Assembly: GCA_019455285.1 (NCBI GenBank)
Contig: JACFMS010000027.1
Span: 1 to 34,446, forward strand
Reading direction: 5' to 3'
DNA length: 34,446 nucleotides
Origin: Sphingomonadales bacterium
GTDB taxonomy: Bacteria > Pseudomonadota > Alphaproteobacteria > Sphingomonadales > Govanellaceae
This document shows positions 1 through 7,578 of the stretch, piece after piece. How positions within the stretch are numbered: the stretch's first letter is position 1; every line of letters begins with the position of its first letter. The notes beneath the pieces were generated by a model that worked only from the letters and a program-made list of their open reading frames with translations, searched no databases and was not told the origin of the DNA. A program made the translations under genes and the position numbers.

Positions 1-2
1 AC

Positions 3-1073
3 ATTTACAACCAGGTGATCGTGCTGCTGGGTGATTTTACCACCGGCCACAAGACGCTGGAGGAAAGCCGCAACAATCCCGCCAACAGCATTCTCACCGA
101 TGGTCGCGACACCATTGACAGCCAGGCCTGGGGGGTATTTCTGAGCACCAACTACGATATCACGGACGACCTGACTTTGACCATGGCCGCCCGCTACGAC
201 AGGGTCGAAGTCGATACGGAGTACGTGGGCGAGGCGCCCGCCTTCCTGGCGTTGCCGGGCCAGACGGCGTCGCGGACGTTCAAGAAATTGCAGCCCAAGT
301 TCAACTTGGCCTACAAAGTCAACGAGGACGTACTGGCGTACATCGACTTGGCGCGCGGCTTTCGCACCGGCGTGCCAAATCCGACCGCGGCTTTTGCCGG
401 CGGCCTGCCCCGCTTTATCGAGCCCGAGGTGGCCGATACCGCCGAGGTCGGCGTCAAGAGCACCTTCATGGACGGCCGCTTGATCCTGAACGGCGCTGCC
501 TTCTATAGCGATATAGAAAACCGCCACCACTACTTTTACGGCGCCTCGCTGCAAAGCATGACCACCTATGACAAGGCGGAAGTTTACGGTCTGGAAGTGG
601 ATCTGATCTTCCTGCTGACGCAGGAATTGCGCTTCCAGGCCAGCGGCGGCCTGATGAACGCGGAAATCGCCTCCGATGAAATCACCCAGTATCTGGACTT
701 TACGACGGGGGAAGTGGCGCTGGTGGTCAACAACAAGGGTAATACCTTGCCCGATACGCCGGAAAAGACGCTCAATCTGTCGCTGGATTATGATGCGCCG
801 ATTACCGAAGGCATCAATATCGTTGCGCGCGCGTCCTACCGCTACGTGGATAGCGTCTACTTCGATACCGAGAATTTCATCGATGACGGTGGTTCGAAGA
901 ATTTCGTTGATCTGCGCTTAGGGCTGCGGGGCGAGCAGTGGAGCGTCACCGGCTTCATCGACAACGTGACCAACGAGCGCACCTACAGCAACTACGCCTA
1001 CTCGGGCGGGGCGGGCAACTATCTGCCCAACCGGCCGCGCCTGTGGGGGGTTGAAGTCGGCTTCCGGTTTTAA
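3..1073 (+). CDS. TonB-dependent outer-membrane receptor, C-terminal part (5' end outside the window)
   Basis: The reading frame is open from base 3 to a TAA at 1071-1073, so the gene starts upstream of the window; the GTG at 15 is only an internal codon. About 356 residues of a beta-barrel are visible, with alternating hydrophobic and polar strands, the receptor-typical ALAYIDLARGFRTG-like segment (YIDLARGF here) near residue 120, many aromatic girdle residues, and a C-terminal strand ending in WGVEVGFRF. A terminal phenylalanine is the usual BAM recognition end. Plug domain, TonB box and signal peptide lie outside. Such receptors import scarce large ligands across the outer membrane using TonB-ExbBD energy; the ligand here cannot be told. 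A hairpin follows the stop, so it is probably not cotranscribed with the ligase gene downstream. Confidence 0.9.
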   Translation: MYNQVIVLLGDFTTGHKTLEESRNNPANSILTDGRDTIDSQAWGVFLSTNYDITDDLTLTMAARYDRVEVDTEYVGEAPAFLALPGQTASRTFKKLQPKFNLAYKVNEDVLAYIDLARGFRTGVPNPTAAFAGGLPRFIEPEVADTAEVGVKSTFMDGRLILNGAAFYSDIENRHHYFYGASLQSMTTYDKAEVYGLEVDLIFLLTQELRFQASGGLMNAEIASDEITQYLDFTTGEVALVVNNKGNTLPDTPEKTLNLSLDYDAPITEGINIVARASYRYVDSVYFDTENFIDDGGSKNFVDLRLGLRGEQWSVTGFIDNVTNERTYSNYAYSGGAGNYLPNRPRLWGVEVGFRF

Positions 1074-1109
1074 GTAAGCCGCCCCAGCATCGCCTTATCA
1101 TCATCATCG

Positions 1110-1140
1110 CCGCCGCTTCTCCTGATCGGAGGAGCGGCGG
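1110..1140 (+). terminator. GC-rich hairpin after the first receptor gene, possible terminator
   Basis: A 13-bp stem (CCGCCGCTTCTCC paired with GGAGGAGCGGCGG, one G-T wobble) closes a five-base loop TGATC. It lies 37 bases after the receptor stop codon. The following bases (TTGATTCATTG) are only weakly T-rich, so intrinsic termination is plausible but not certain. Confidence 0.5.
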
Positions 1141-1261
1141 TTGATTCATTGTCTCCCGGCGCCCTCTAAAATTGGGGGAGACAAAACTGCTTTGGCGTCA
1201 GAAGGCCTTCGGTTACCCTGAAGCTGGATCTACGGGACCAGCGGCAGCCGGAGGCCACATC

Positions 1262-3040
1262 GTGCAGGCGGAAAAAACGCGCGCAACGCTCCTCAAAAAG
1301 CCCTTGAGCGCCGCCGGCCGGACGCCAAATCTCCTTGATTACAAAGCCGAATGTGCCCGATTCGACTGGCGGAAGGCCTGGGCGCTGCTGGATGGCTTGC
1401 CGGGCGGTCAGGGTTATAACATAGCTCATGAGGCGGTTGATCGCCATGCCGCCGGTCCTCGGGCCGAGCGGGTGGCCATTCGCTGGCTCGGCAAGGCGGG
1501 CGAGCGCCAGGACATCACCTACCGCGGGCTCAGCGAGGCCGCCAATCGCTTTGCCAATGCGCTCTATACCCTCGGCGTCAAGCCGGGTGAGCGGGTCTTT
1601 ATCCTGATGGGCCGGCTGCCGGAGTTTCATGCGGCGGTGTTGGGCGCGCTCAAGGCGCGGTGCGTGGTCTCGCCGCTGTTTTCCGCCTTCGGGCCGGAGC
1701 CCATCGCCACCCGGATCGGCATGGGCGACGGACGGGTGCTGGTCACCACCGCTGATCTTTACCGACGCAAAGTGGAAGGCGTTCGACCCAAACTGCCGGG
1801 TCTTGTCCATGTCATCGTGGTCGGTGGCGACGCGCCTGAAGGGGCGGGCCTTTATGCCTGGGATGAACTGGTGGAGCACGCGTCTGCCTCGTTCACCATC
1901 GCGCCCACTGATCTGGAGGAGATGGCGCTCCTCCATTTTACCAGCGGCACCACGGGGCGGCCAAAGGGTGCCATACATGTTCATGGCGCCGTGGCCGCGC
2001 ACCACGTGACCGGGCTTTATGCTCTCGACCTCCATGACGACGACATATTCTGGTGTACCGCCGATCCGGGCTGGGTCACCGGTATGAGCTATGGCATCAT
2101 TGCACCCTTGACCAACGGCGTCACCAGCATTGTCGTCGAGGCGGAATTTGATGCTGCAACCTGGTATTCGGTAATGGCGCGAGAGCGGGTAAGCGTGTGG
2201 TACACCGCGCCCACCGCCATACGGATGATGATGCGGCTCGGCGCGGCAGCGGTGAAGGATTATGACCTCTCGGCGCTGCGCTTCCTGGCCAGCGTCGGCG
2301 AGCCCCTTAATCCCGAGGCGGTGGTGTGGGGTATGGAAGCGTTCGGCCTGCCATTTCACGACAACTGGTGGCAAACCGAGACCGGCGGCATCATGATCGC
2401 CAATTTCGCTGCGCTTCCCATCAAGCCGGGCTCCATGGGCCTGCCGCTACCGGGCATCGAGGCCGCCATTGTGCGTCGCCGCAACGATGGTGGTGTCGAT
2501 GTCGTCGATGAGCCGTTGATCGAGGGAGAATTGGCGCTGAAAAAGGGCTGGCCGTCAATGATGCGCGGCTATCTTAATGAGGACGAGCGCTACCGCAAAT
2601 GCTTTAGCGGCGACTGGTATCTGACCGGCGATCTCGCCAAGCGCGATGCCGATGGTTATTTTTGGTTTGTGGGCCGGTCCGACGATGTCATCAAGTCGGC
2701 GGGACACTTGATCGGCCCGTTTGAGGTGGAAAGCGCTTTGATGGAGCATCCGGCGGTGGCGGAAGCAGCGGTAATCGGCAAACCCGATCTGATGGTGGGT
2801 GAGGTGGTCAAGGCCTTTGTGGAGCTCAAGCCCGGCTACGAGCCCAACGATGACCTGCGAAAGGAGCTTCTCGGCCATGCCCGCAAGCGCTTAGGACCCG
2901 CCGTCGCGCCCAAGGAGATTGATTTTCGCGCCAATCTGCCCAAGACTCGCTCCGGCAAGATCATGCGGCGTTTGTTGAAGGCGCGGGAGCTTGGCCTGCC
3001 GGAAGGGGATATCTCGACCCTGGAAAGCGATGAGAAATGA
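1262..3040 (+). CDS. acsA: Acetate-CoA ligase, AcsA type (AMP-forming)
   Basis: This is an adenylate-forming ligase of 592 residues that would activate acetate (or a short acid) to acyl-CoA through an acyl-AMP. Visible motifs are the P-loop-like [10 protein letters not shown] near residues 227-236, the [10 protein letters not shown] block, [18 protein letters not shown], the [20 protein letters not shown] hinge, and [12 protein letters not shown] with the catalytic lysine at about 566. The C-terminus ending [12 protein letters not shown] closely follows Bacillus AcsA as I remember it. I chose GTG 1262 because GGAGG (1250-1254) sits seven bases before it; an in-frame TTG at 1172 lacks such a site and would add 30 unconserved residues. 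It overlaps the E1 alpha gene by 4 nt. Next to acetoin/pyruvate dehydrogenase genes it could recycle acetate formed from acetaldehyde. Confidence 0.88.
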   Translation: MQAEKTRATLLKKPLSAAGRTPNLLDYKAECARFDWRKAWALLDGLPGGQGYNIAHEAVDRHAAGPRAERVAIRWLGKAGERQDITYRGLSEAANRFANALYTLGVKPGERVFILMGRLPEFHAAVLGALKARCVVSPLFSAFGPEPIATRIGMGDGRVLVTTADLYRRKVEGVRPKLPGLVHVIVVGGDAPEGAGLYAWDELVEHASASFTIAPTDLEEMALLHFTSGTTGRPKGAIHVHGAVAAHHVTGLYALDLHDDDIFWCTADPGWVTGMSYGIIAPLTNGVTSIVVEAEFDAATWYSVMARERVSVWYTAPTAIRMMMRLGAAAVKDYDLSALRFLASVGEPLNPEAVVWGMEAFGLPFHDNWWQTETGGIMIANFAALPIKPGSMGLPLPGIEAAIVRRRNDGGVDVVDEPLIEGELALKKGWPSMMRGYLNEDERYRKCFSGDWYLTGDLAKRDADGYFWFVGRSDDVIKSAGHLIGPFEVESALMEHPAVAEAAVIGKPDLMVGEVVKAFVELKPGYEPNDDLRKELLGHARKRLGPAVAPKEIDFRANLPKTRSGKIMRRLLKARELGLPEGDISTLESDEK

Positions 3041-4023
3041 GCGACAAGGTTCATCTAGATCGTGACCATGGCCAGCATCTGTTGCGCGAGATGCTGCGCA
3101 TTCGCCGTTTCGAGGCCAAATGCGTCGAGCTTTACCAGGCGCAGAAGATTCGCGGCTTTTTGCATCTTTACGATGGCGAGGAAGCGGTGGCGGTGGGCGT
3201 CATGCAGGCGCTCGATGCGCGCGATGCTGTCGTCTCCACCTATCGCGATCATGGCCACGCTCTGGCGCGCGGCGTCGATATGGGATCGTTGGTGGCAGAG
3301 ATGTATGGCAAGGTTGAAGGATGCAGCAGAGGGCGAGGCGGCTCCATGCATTTTTTCGATCGCGCGAAGCGTTTCTATGGCGGCAACGCCATCGTCGGCG
3401 GCGGCCTGCCGTTGGCCGTCGGCATTGCGCTTGCCGACAAGGAGCTTCGCGCCGGCGCCGTTACCGTCTGTTTCTTCGGCGAAGGCGCGGCGGGCGAGGG
3501 CGAATTTCACGAGAGCTTGAATCTTGCCGAATTATGGAAGCTGCCGGTGTTGTTTGTTTGTGAAAATAATCTTTACGCCATGGGTGTTCCGCTGGAGGAG
3601 GCGGAGGCCGAAACCGATATCTACCGCAAGGCGGCCGCTTATCGCACCCCCGCTGAAAAGGTGGACGGGATGGACCCGATCGCGGTGGAAGCGGCGGCGC
3701 GCCGAGCGGCGGCGTCCATCCGCTCCGGCAATGGCCCCTATTTTCTTGAGTGCCGTACCTACCGCTTCCGCGCCCACTCCATGTTCGATGCTCAGCTATA
3801 CCGCACCAAGGAGGAGGTAGAGCTGTGGAAGAAGCGCGACCCCCTTCCTCGCCTCCAGACATGGCTGGTGGAAAACAACATGCTATCGGAGGAAGAGTTG
3901 CGGCGCATGGAATCGGAGATCGATGCTGAGATCGTTGCGGCGGTGGCTTTTGCCGAAGCAGGGCAATGGGAGGCGATCGAAGATCTGGAACGATTCGTGC
4001 TGATGGATGAGGCGCCGGAATGA
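3037..4023 (+). CDS. 2-oxoacid dehydrogenase E1 component, alpha subunit (pyruvate/acetoin type)
   Basis: This 328-residue thiamine-diphosphate enzyme subunit would form the alpha half of an E1 heterotetramer that decarboxylates a 2-oxoacid such as pyruvate, or cleaves acetoin, and passes the acyl group to lipoyl-E2. The N-terminal [20 protein letters not shown], the GGSMHFF segment (101-107) and the TPP/Mg motif starting at GEG 148-150 and ending at NN 177-178 are clear. The motif has Glu where most relatives have Asp (GDG); the conservative change also occurs in some homologues I recall, so activity is likely. The start ATG overlaps the acsA stop (ATGA), and the end overlaps the E1 beta start in the same way. 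Pyruvate and acetoin subfamilies cannot be separated by eye. Confidence 0.9.
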   Translation: MSDKVHLDRDHGQHLLREMLRIRRFEAKCVELYQAQKIRGFLHLYDGEEAVAVGVMQALDARDAVVSTYRDHGHALARGVDMGSLVAEMYGKVEGCSRGRGGSMHFFDRAKRFYGGNAIVGGGLPLAVGIALADKELRAGAVTVCFFGEGAAGEGEFHESLNLAELWKLPVLFVCENNLYAMGVPLEEAEAETDIYRKAAAYRTPAEKVDGMDPIAVEAAARRAAASIRSGNGPYFLECRTYRFRAHSMFDAQLYRTKEEVELWKKRDPLPRLQTWLVENNMLSEEELRRMESEIDAEIVAAVAFAEAGQWEAIEDLERFVLMDEAPE

Positions 4024-5027
4024 ACGCCGAGAAGGGAACGGCAGCCCCATTACGCATGACCTATCGCGAGGCCTGCCGCCAGGCAATTCGCGAGGCGCTT
4101 GCCGGCGACCCTAAGACCTTCATCATGGGCGAGGATGTGGGGCTTTACGGCGGCTGTTATGCCGTCACCAAGGGATTGCTGGAAGAATTCGGGCCAATGC
4201 GAGTACGTGATACGCCGCTCGCCGAAAGCGCCTTCGTGGGGGCAGGGATCGGCGCGGCGCTCGCCGGTATGCGGCCCATCGTGGAAATCATGACCTGCAA
4301 TTTCAGTTTACTGGCGCTGGATCAAATCTTGAACAATGCGGCCACCATATCGCACATGTCTGGCGGGCAATTTGCGGTGCCGCTGGTCATTCGCATGGCC
4401 ACCGGCGCCGGCCGCCAGCTCGCGGCGCAGCATTCGCACAGCCTGGAAGGGTGGTATGCGCATATTCCCGGTTTGAAAGTGCTGGCTCCCGCCACGGTGG
4501 AAGACGCGCGATATATGCTAAAAGCTGCGCTCAACGATCCCAACCCGGTGCTGATCTTCGAACACATCGTGTTATACAATGCCGAGGGCGAGCTTGATCC
4601 ATCAGTAACGGCAGTCGACATCAGCACGGCCAAGGTGCGGCGGCCGGGCCGGGCTGTGACGATCCTCGCCTACGGCAACAGTCTGCCCAAGGCGCTGCAA
4701 GCGGCGGATGAACTGGCGCGCGACGGTATCGATGCAGAAGTTATCGATCTGCGCGTCTTGCGGCCGCTGGATAATGCAACAATCTTTCAGTCCGTCACCA
4801 AGACGCGACGCTGCGTCATCGTCGATGAAGGCTGGAAAAGCGGCTCCATCTCCGCCGAAATCGCGGCGCGGCTGTCGGAGGATCTGTTCTTTGAGCTCGA
4901 TGCGCCGATACGCCGTATTTGCAGCCGCGAGGCGCCTATTCCTTACGCCGCGCATCTGGAGGCGGCAGCCTTGCCGCAAATGCCGCATATTGTTGACGCT
5001 GCGCGCCGCTTGGTGAGGCCGGCATGA
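4020..5027 (+). CDS. 2-oxoacid dehydrogenase E1 component, beta subunit
   Basis: The 335-residue partner of the preceding alpha subunit. The pyrimidine-binding domain shows GEDVGLYGG (37-45), [11 protein letters not shown] with the catalytic Glu at 69, and a long conserved stretch from [18 protein letters not shown] to [19 protein letters not shown]. The C-terminal transketolase domain follows from about residue 200 ([25 protein letters not shown]). Length and domain order match PdhB/AcoB proteins. It is translationally coupled on both sides by ATGA overlaps. Substrate preference (pyruvate, acetoin or another 2-oxoacid) cannot be decided here; a branched-chain specificity is less likely given the PDH-like motif spellings. 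Confidence 0.9.
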   Translation: MNAEKGTAAPLRMTYREACRQAIREALAGDPKTFIMGEDVGLYGGCYAVTKGLLEEFGPMRVRDTPLAESAFVGAGIGAALAGMRPIVEIMTCNFSLLALDQILNNAATISHMSGGQFAVPLVIRMATGAGRQLAAQHSHSLEGWYAHIPGLKVLAPATVEDARYMLKAALNDPNPVLIFEHIVLYNAEGELDPSVTAVDISTAKVRRPGRAVTILAYGNSLPKALQAADELARDGIDAEVIDLRVLRPLDNATIFQSVTKTRRCVIVDEGWKSGSISAEIAARLSEDLFFELDAPIRRICSREAPIPYAAHLEAAALPQMPHIVDAARRLVRPA

Positions 5028-6202
5028 GCGATTTTGTCATGCCCTCATTGGGCGCGGATATGGAGAAGGGCACCGTTGTCGAATGGCGGATCAAGCCGGG
5101 CAGCGCCGTGAAAAGGGGGGATGTGGTCGCCGTGGTGGAAACCTTGAAGGGGGCCATTGAGGTTGAGATTTTCGAGGAAGGGACTGTTGCCGAGCTGATC
5201 GCCAAGGAAGGGCAGGAGGTGCCGGTGGGCGGCGTGCTCGCCCGCATCACCAGGCCGGGCGAGACGGCGCCCGCGCAGCCGGCACCTCAGCCGCCGCTGC
5301 CGGCAACTCCACAGCCCAAAATACCGCCGCCGATCATCTCCGTCACTGCACCTTCCGCACGCGTCAAGGTGTCTCCGGCGGCTCGCCGCCGGGCGGCGGA
5401 GCGCGGCATTGATCCTGATAGGCTCACAGGCACCGGGATCGATGGTTCGGTGACGCTGGCCGATGTGGAAGCCGCGCCAGCGCCCACGCCGGCGGAAGCT
5501 GCGCTGCCGAAGGCGGCAAAACCGCGCTGGGGCTTCGAGCCGAGCGAAATGCGGCAGGCAATAGCGGCGGCGGTGTCACGCTCCAAGCGGGAAATCCCTC
5601 ACTATTATCTGACCACCACCATCGACATGAGCGCCGCGCTGCATTGGCTGCAAGCCTACAACAAGGAGCGGCTACCGGATAAGCGGCTGTTGCCCGCCGT
5701 ACTGGCGTTGAAAGCAACGGCCAAGGCGCTGCGCGAGACGCCGCAACTCAACGGATATTGGGAAAGTGGCGCATTTCGCGCCATGGAACGGATCAATATC
5801 GGCTGGGCGGTATCCTTGCGCGGCGGTGGACTGATCGCGCCGGCGCTGCGCGACGTGGATCGCATGACCCTGCCAGAGGTGATGGCGGCCTTGCGCGATC
5901 TGGTCGCCCGCGCCCGCGGCGGCGGTTTGCGCAGTTCCGAGCTGACCGATCCCACCTTCACCGTGACGAGTTTGGGCGACCGTGGCGCGGAATCGGTGAT
6001 CGGCGTCATCTACCCGCCGCAAGTGGCGATCTTAGGGTTGGGGCGCATTTCCAAACGCCCCTGGGTCGTCGATAACCAAGTAGCGGCCCGTCCCTTAATG
6101 GCGGCGTCGCTCTCCGCCGACCATCGCGCCAGCGATGGCCATACCGGGGGGCTGTTTCTGGATGCACTCGATCGCTTGCTGCAGGAGCCCGATGCGTTAT
6201 GA
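5024..6202 (+). CDS. Dihydrolipoamide acyltransferase (E2) of the 2-oxoacid dehydrogenase complex
   Basis: The 392-residue E2 has one N-terminal lipoyl domain (1-76) with the lipoylated lysine in [10 protein letters not shown] at K42, a proline/alanine linker (80-110), a peripheral-subunit-binding domain (about 113-149, [21 protein letters not shown]), a second flexible linker, and the catalytic core from about 165. The core ends with SADHRASDG, giving the active-site H367 and D371. The enzyme would pick up the acyl group from E1 on lipoate and transfer it to CoA. The lipoyl sequence ETLKG is AcoC-like rather than the ETDKA of standard PDH. No E3 gene lies nearby, so a housekeeping E3 must reoxidise it. 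It overlaps the acyl carrier protein gene by 4 nt. Confidence 0.92.
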   Translation: MSDFVMPSLGADMEKGTVVEWRIKPGSAVKRGDVVAVVETLKGAIEVEIFEEGTVAELIAKEGQEVPVGGVLARITRPGETAPAQPAPQPPLPATPQPKIPPPIISVTAPSARVKVSPAARRRAAERGIDPDRLTGTGIDGSVTLADVEAAPAPTPAEAALPKAAKPRWGFEPSEMRQAIAAAVSRSKREIPHYYLTTTIDMSAALHWLQAYNKERLPDKRLLPAVLALKATAKALRETPQLNGYWESGAFRAMERINIGWAVSLRGGGLIAPALRDVDRMTLPEVMAALRDLVARARGGGLRSSELTDPTFTVTSLGDRGAESVIGVIYPPQVAILGLGRISKRPWVVDNQVAARPLMAASLSADHRASDGHTGGLFLDALDRLLQEPDAL

Positions 6203-6435
6203 ACGAATCCGATATCCGCAACCTTATCTTTGATGTTCTGTCCGGTATCGCGCCCGAGGCTGACCCCACTAAACTCGCCGGGACGGTAGACCTTCGCGCG
6301 GCGCTGGACCTCGACTCGATGGATTTTCTTAACTTCGTCATTGCGCTATCGAAGCGCATCAGCGTCAATATCCCCGAGGCGGATTACCCCAAGCTCTTCA
6401 CCCTCAACGGCGCCATCGCCTATCTAGCCAAATGA
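6199..6435 (+). CDS. Small acyl carrier protein coupled to the E2 gene
   Basis: A 78-residue protein of typical acyl-carrier size. LRAALDLDSMDFLNFV carries the phosphopantetheine-attachment motif DSM with Ser40; helix I (ESDIRNLIFDVLSGIAP) and the C-terminal helix (LFTLNGAIAYLAK) fit the four-helix ACP fold. It starts inside the E2 stop codon (ATGA), so its translation is coupled to the dehydrogenase complex. This suggests that acyl groups made by E1-E2 could be handed to a carrier protein rather than, or as well as, to CoA; that is inference. No ketosynthase or phosphopantetheinyl transferase lies in the window. Its 3' end overlaps a decayed antisense receptor remnant. Confidence 0.85.
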   Translation: MNESDIRNLIFDVLSGIAPEADPTKLAGTVDLRAALDLDSMDFLNFVIALSKRISVNIPEADYPKLFTLNGAIAYLAK

Positions 6436-6608
6436 CGAGTATGTCGGCGTTCGTACTGAACGCTCAATTCAAGGCCATAGGTCCGCGGCATGTCGTGCAT
6501 GCCCTGAATCATACCAAAGGATTCTCCGACATCGATCAGATAGGATCAATAAATCTTATCGGCGATGTTACGCACCCAGCCGCCCGCAGTTCCTGGGTAA
6601 AAGTTCAT
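6422..6608 (-). pseudogene. Remnant of a TonB-dependent receptor C-terminus (antisense)
   Basis: Read on the minus strand, the frame gives GGWVRNIADKIY, an in-frame TGA, then SYLIDVGESFGMIQGM and MPRTYGLELSVQY. The WVRNI.DK.Y block and PRTYGLEL ending are the last two strands of TonB-dependent receptors; the intact receptor at 10755 ends with PRTYGLELTYKW. The normal aromatic C-terminus is lost: the frame runs on through ERRHTRHLAR into the end of the acyl carrier protein gene before stopping. Everything upstream of about base 6608 is missing, replaced by SDR debris. This is a dead fragment, not an expressed gene. Confidence 0.72.
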
Positions 6609-6611
6609 TGA

Positions 6612-6903
6612 TCGACGCAAGCCAGGTCGCGGATGCTGTTGGCCAATGGCGGATCGGTTATCAATATCTCACCCGTCGCCGGGCAGCATCGAGACGACCA
6701 TGGTGCCGCCGGATCATCCCGAACGTAAAATCTCCGCCGCCTATTGCCCGCTGGGGTGGATCGGCAAGCCGGAGGAAGTAGCGGCGCTCGCCCATTTTCT
6801 GGCAAGCCCTGACAGCGCCTACCTGACGGGCCAAGTGATTACGCTGGACGGCGGCATGACGGCAGGCTTCACTGGACGCGCCATCGAACTGGCTGTCGGG
6901 TAG
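6612..6903 (+). pseudogene. Decayed short-chain dehydrogenase/reductase, internal deletion
   Basis: Two pieces of a classical SDR are joined. Frame one (6612-6683) encodes STQARSRMLLANGGSVINIS and then PVAG, the helix-4/strand-5 region with the catalytic-serine strand. The sequence then shifts frame into SPGSIETTMVPPDHPE...GWIGKPEEVAALAHFLAS...YLTGQVITLDGGMTAGF, the C-terminal cofactor-closing part that ends at TAG 6901-6903. The roughly 45 residues between them, including the YxxxK active site, are absent, and so is the whole N-terminal Rossmann half. The join falls at GTCGCCGGG, where both halves could share bases, suggesting a deletion at microhomology. A second fragment of a similar SDR lies at 10172. 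Confidence 0.75.
6643..6683 (+). repeat. Left copy of a 41-nt direct repeat from an SDR gene
   Basis: This segment encodes NGGSVINIS and PVAG of the SDR remnant and matches 10164-10204 in the same orientation at 36 of 41 positions by hand count, with a perfect 15-base run GTTATCAATATCTCA. The two copies bracket the heme-copper reductase operon. Confidence 0.7.
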
Positions 6904-6979
6904 AGTAACTTGCTATTAGTATAATTATAAAATAGACTACTCCAATGGTATTCGTAATTTGATCATCCCGCAATTCTCC

Positions 6980-6993
6980 TTGATCTAGATCAA
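6980..6993. promoter_or_regulatory. Perfect FNR/Dnr/FixK-type box upstream of the nor-like operon
   Basis: TTGATCTAGATCAA is an exact match to the CRP/FNR-family consensus TTGAT-N4-ATCAA and forms a 16-bp palindrome with one flanking base on each side (6979-6994). Its centre lies about 58 bases before the ATG at 7045. An activator at -41.5 would place the transcription start near 7028, leaving a short leader that contains the Shine-Dalgarno site. Control by an oxygen- or NO-sensing regulator (FNR, ANR, Dnr, FixK or NnrR type) is therefore likely; which one cannot be told. Confidence 0.8.
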
Positions 6994-7044
6994 GGACTTC
7001 CGCTGACCCAGCACCAAACTTTCCGCAGATTGGGGAGGTGGCCA

Positions 7045-7578
7045 ATGACTGTGCAAACTGTGTCCCTATTGCTGTCTGCGGCGGCGATTCTCATACTCGC
7101 CGCCGTATTTCTCCGGGTACGTGTTCTTGCCCATGCTGTTGAAGACTATGCCCCCGTTCAGGGGCGTGCCTATCGCATCCGCGCCATCGCGTTCTGGCTG
7201 ATGCTGCTGGTCGGGCTGCCGATCAGTATTTGGCTCCTGCGGGATATGCCTTACGAGGCGGACGCTACCGAAGCGCAGATTGTCAATGCGACAGCGGCGC
7301 AATGGTATTGGGAACTCGACCGCGAGGATGTCTCTCTTAACCGGCCAGTCGAGTTCCATGTGGCGAGCATGGATGTCAACCATGGCTTCGGCATCTATGA
7401 CGCAGCAGGGCGATTGGTCGCCCAAACGCAGGCGATGCCGGGCTACGTTAACCGCCTAGTACACAAGTTCGACGCGCCCGGTACTTACCGGGTGCTCTGT
7501 CTTGAATATTGCGGACTGGCGCATCACGGCATGATGGCCGAGGTTATCGTCAGCGAAACAGGAGGGAGCGATGGCTGA
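7045..7578 (+). CDS. norS: CuA-containing subunit II of an sNOR-type nitric oxide reductase / heme-copper oxidase
   Basis: A 177-residue membrane-anchored cupredoxin subunit. Two transmembrane helices (about 5-25 and 48-66) form a hairpin, followed by a periplasmic domain. All CuA ligands are visible: His113 in MDVNHGFGIYD, then Cys152, Glu154, Cys156, His160 and Met163 in LCLEYCGLAHHGM. It would accept electrons from a soluble cytochrome c or cupredoxin and pass them to the heme centre of the partner subunit. ATG 7045 follows GGGGAGG at 7032-7038; an in-frame TTG at 7030 is less likely. It overlaps the subunit I gene by 8 nt. The short length and the order II-I-SenC-membrane protein match norSY-senC-orf1 clusters; automatic annotation would probably call it cytochrome c oxidase subunit II. 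Confidence 0.8.
   Translation: MTVQTVSLLLSAAAILILAAVFLRVRVLAHAVEDYAPVQGRAYRIRAIAFWLMLLVGLPISIWLLRDMPYEADATEAQIVNATAAQWYWELDREDVSLNRPVEFHVASMDVNHGFGIYDAAGRLVAQTQAMPGYVNRLVHKFDAPGTYRVLCLEYCGLAHHGMMAEVIVSETGGSDG

Noticed and set aside
1166-2374. 402-codon minus-strand frame opposite the acetate-CoA ligase
   Set aside because: The plus strand carries all ligase motifs; the antisense product has no family resemblance.
6612-6903. Small intact SDR-like gene starting at ATG 6646
   Set aside because: The frame lacks the Rossmann N-terminus and the YxxxK active site, the upstream SDR sequence is in another frame, and no ribosome site is present; it is a remnant.
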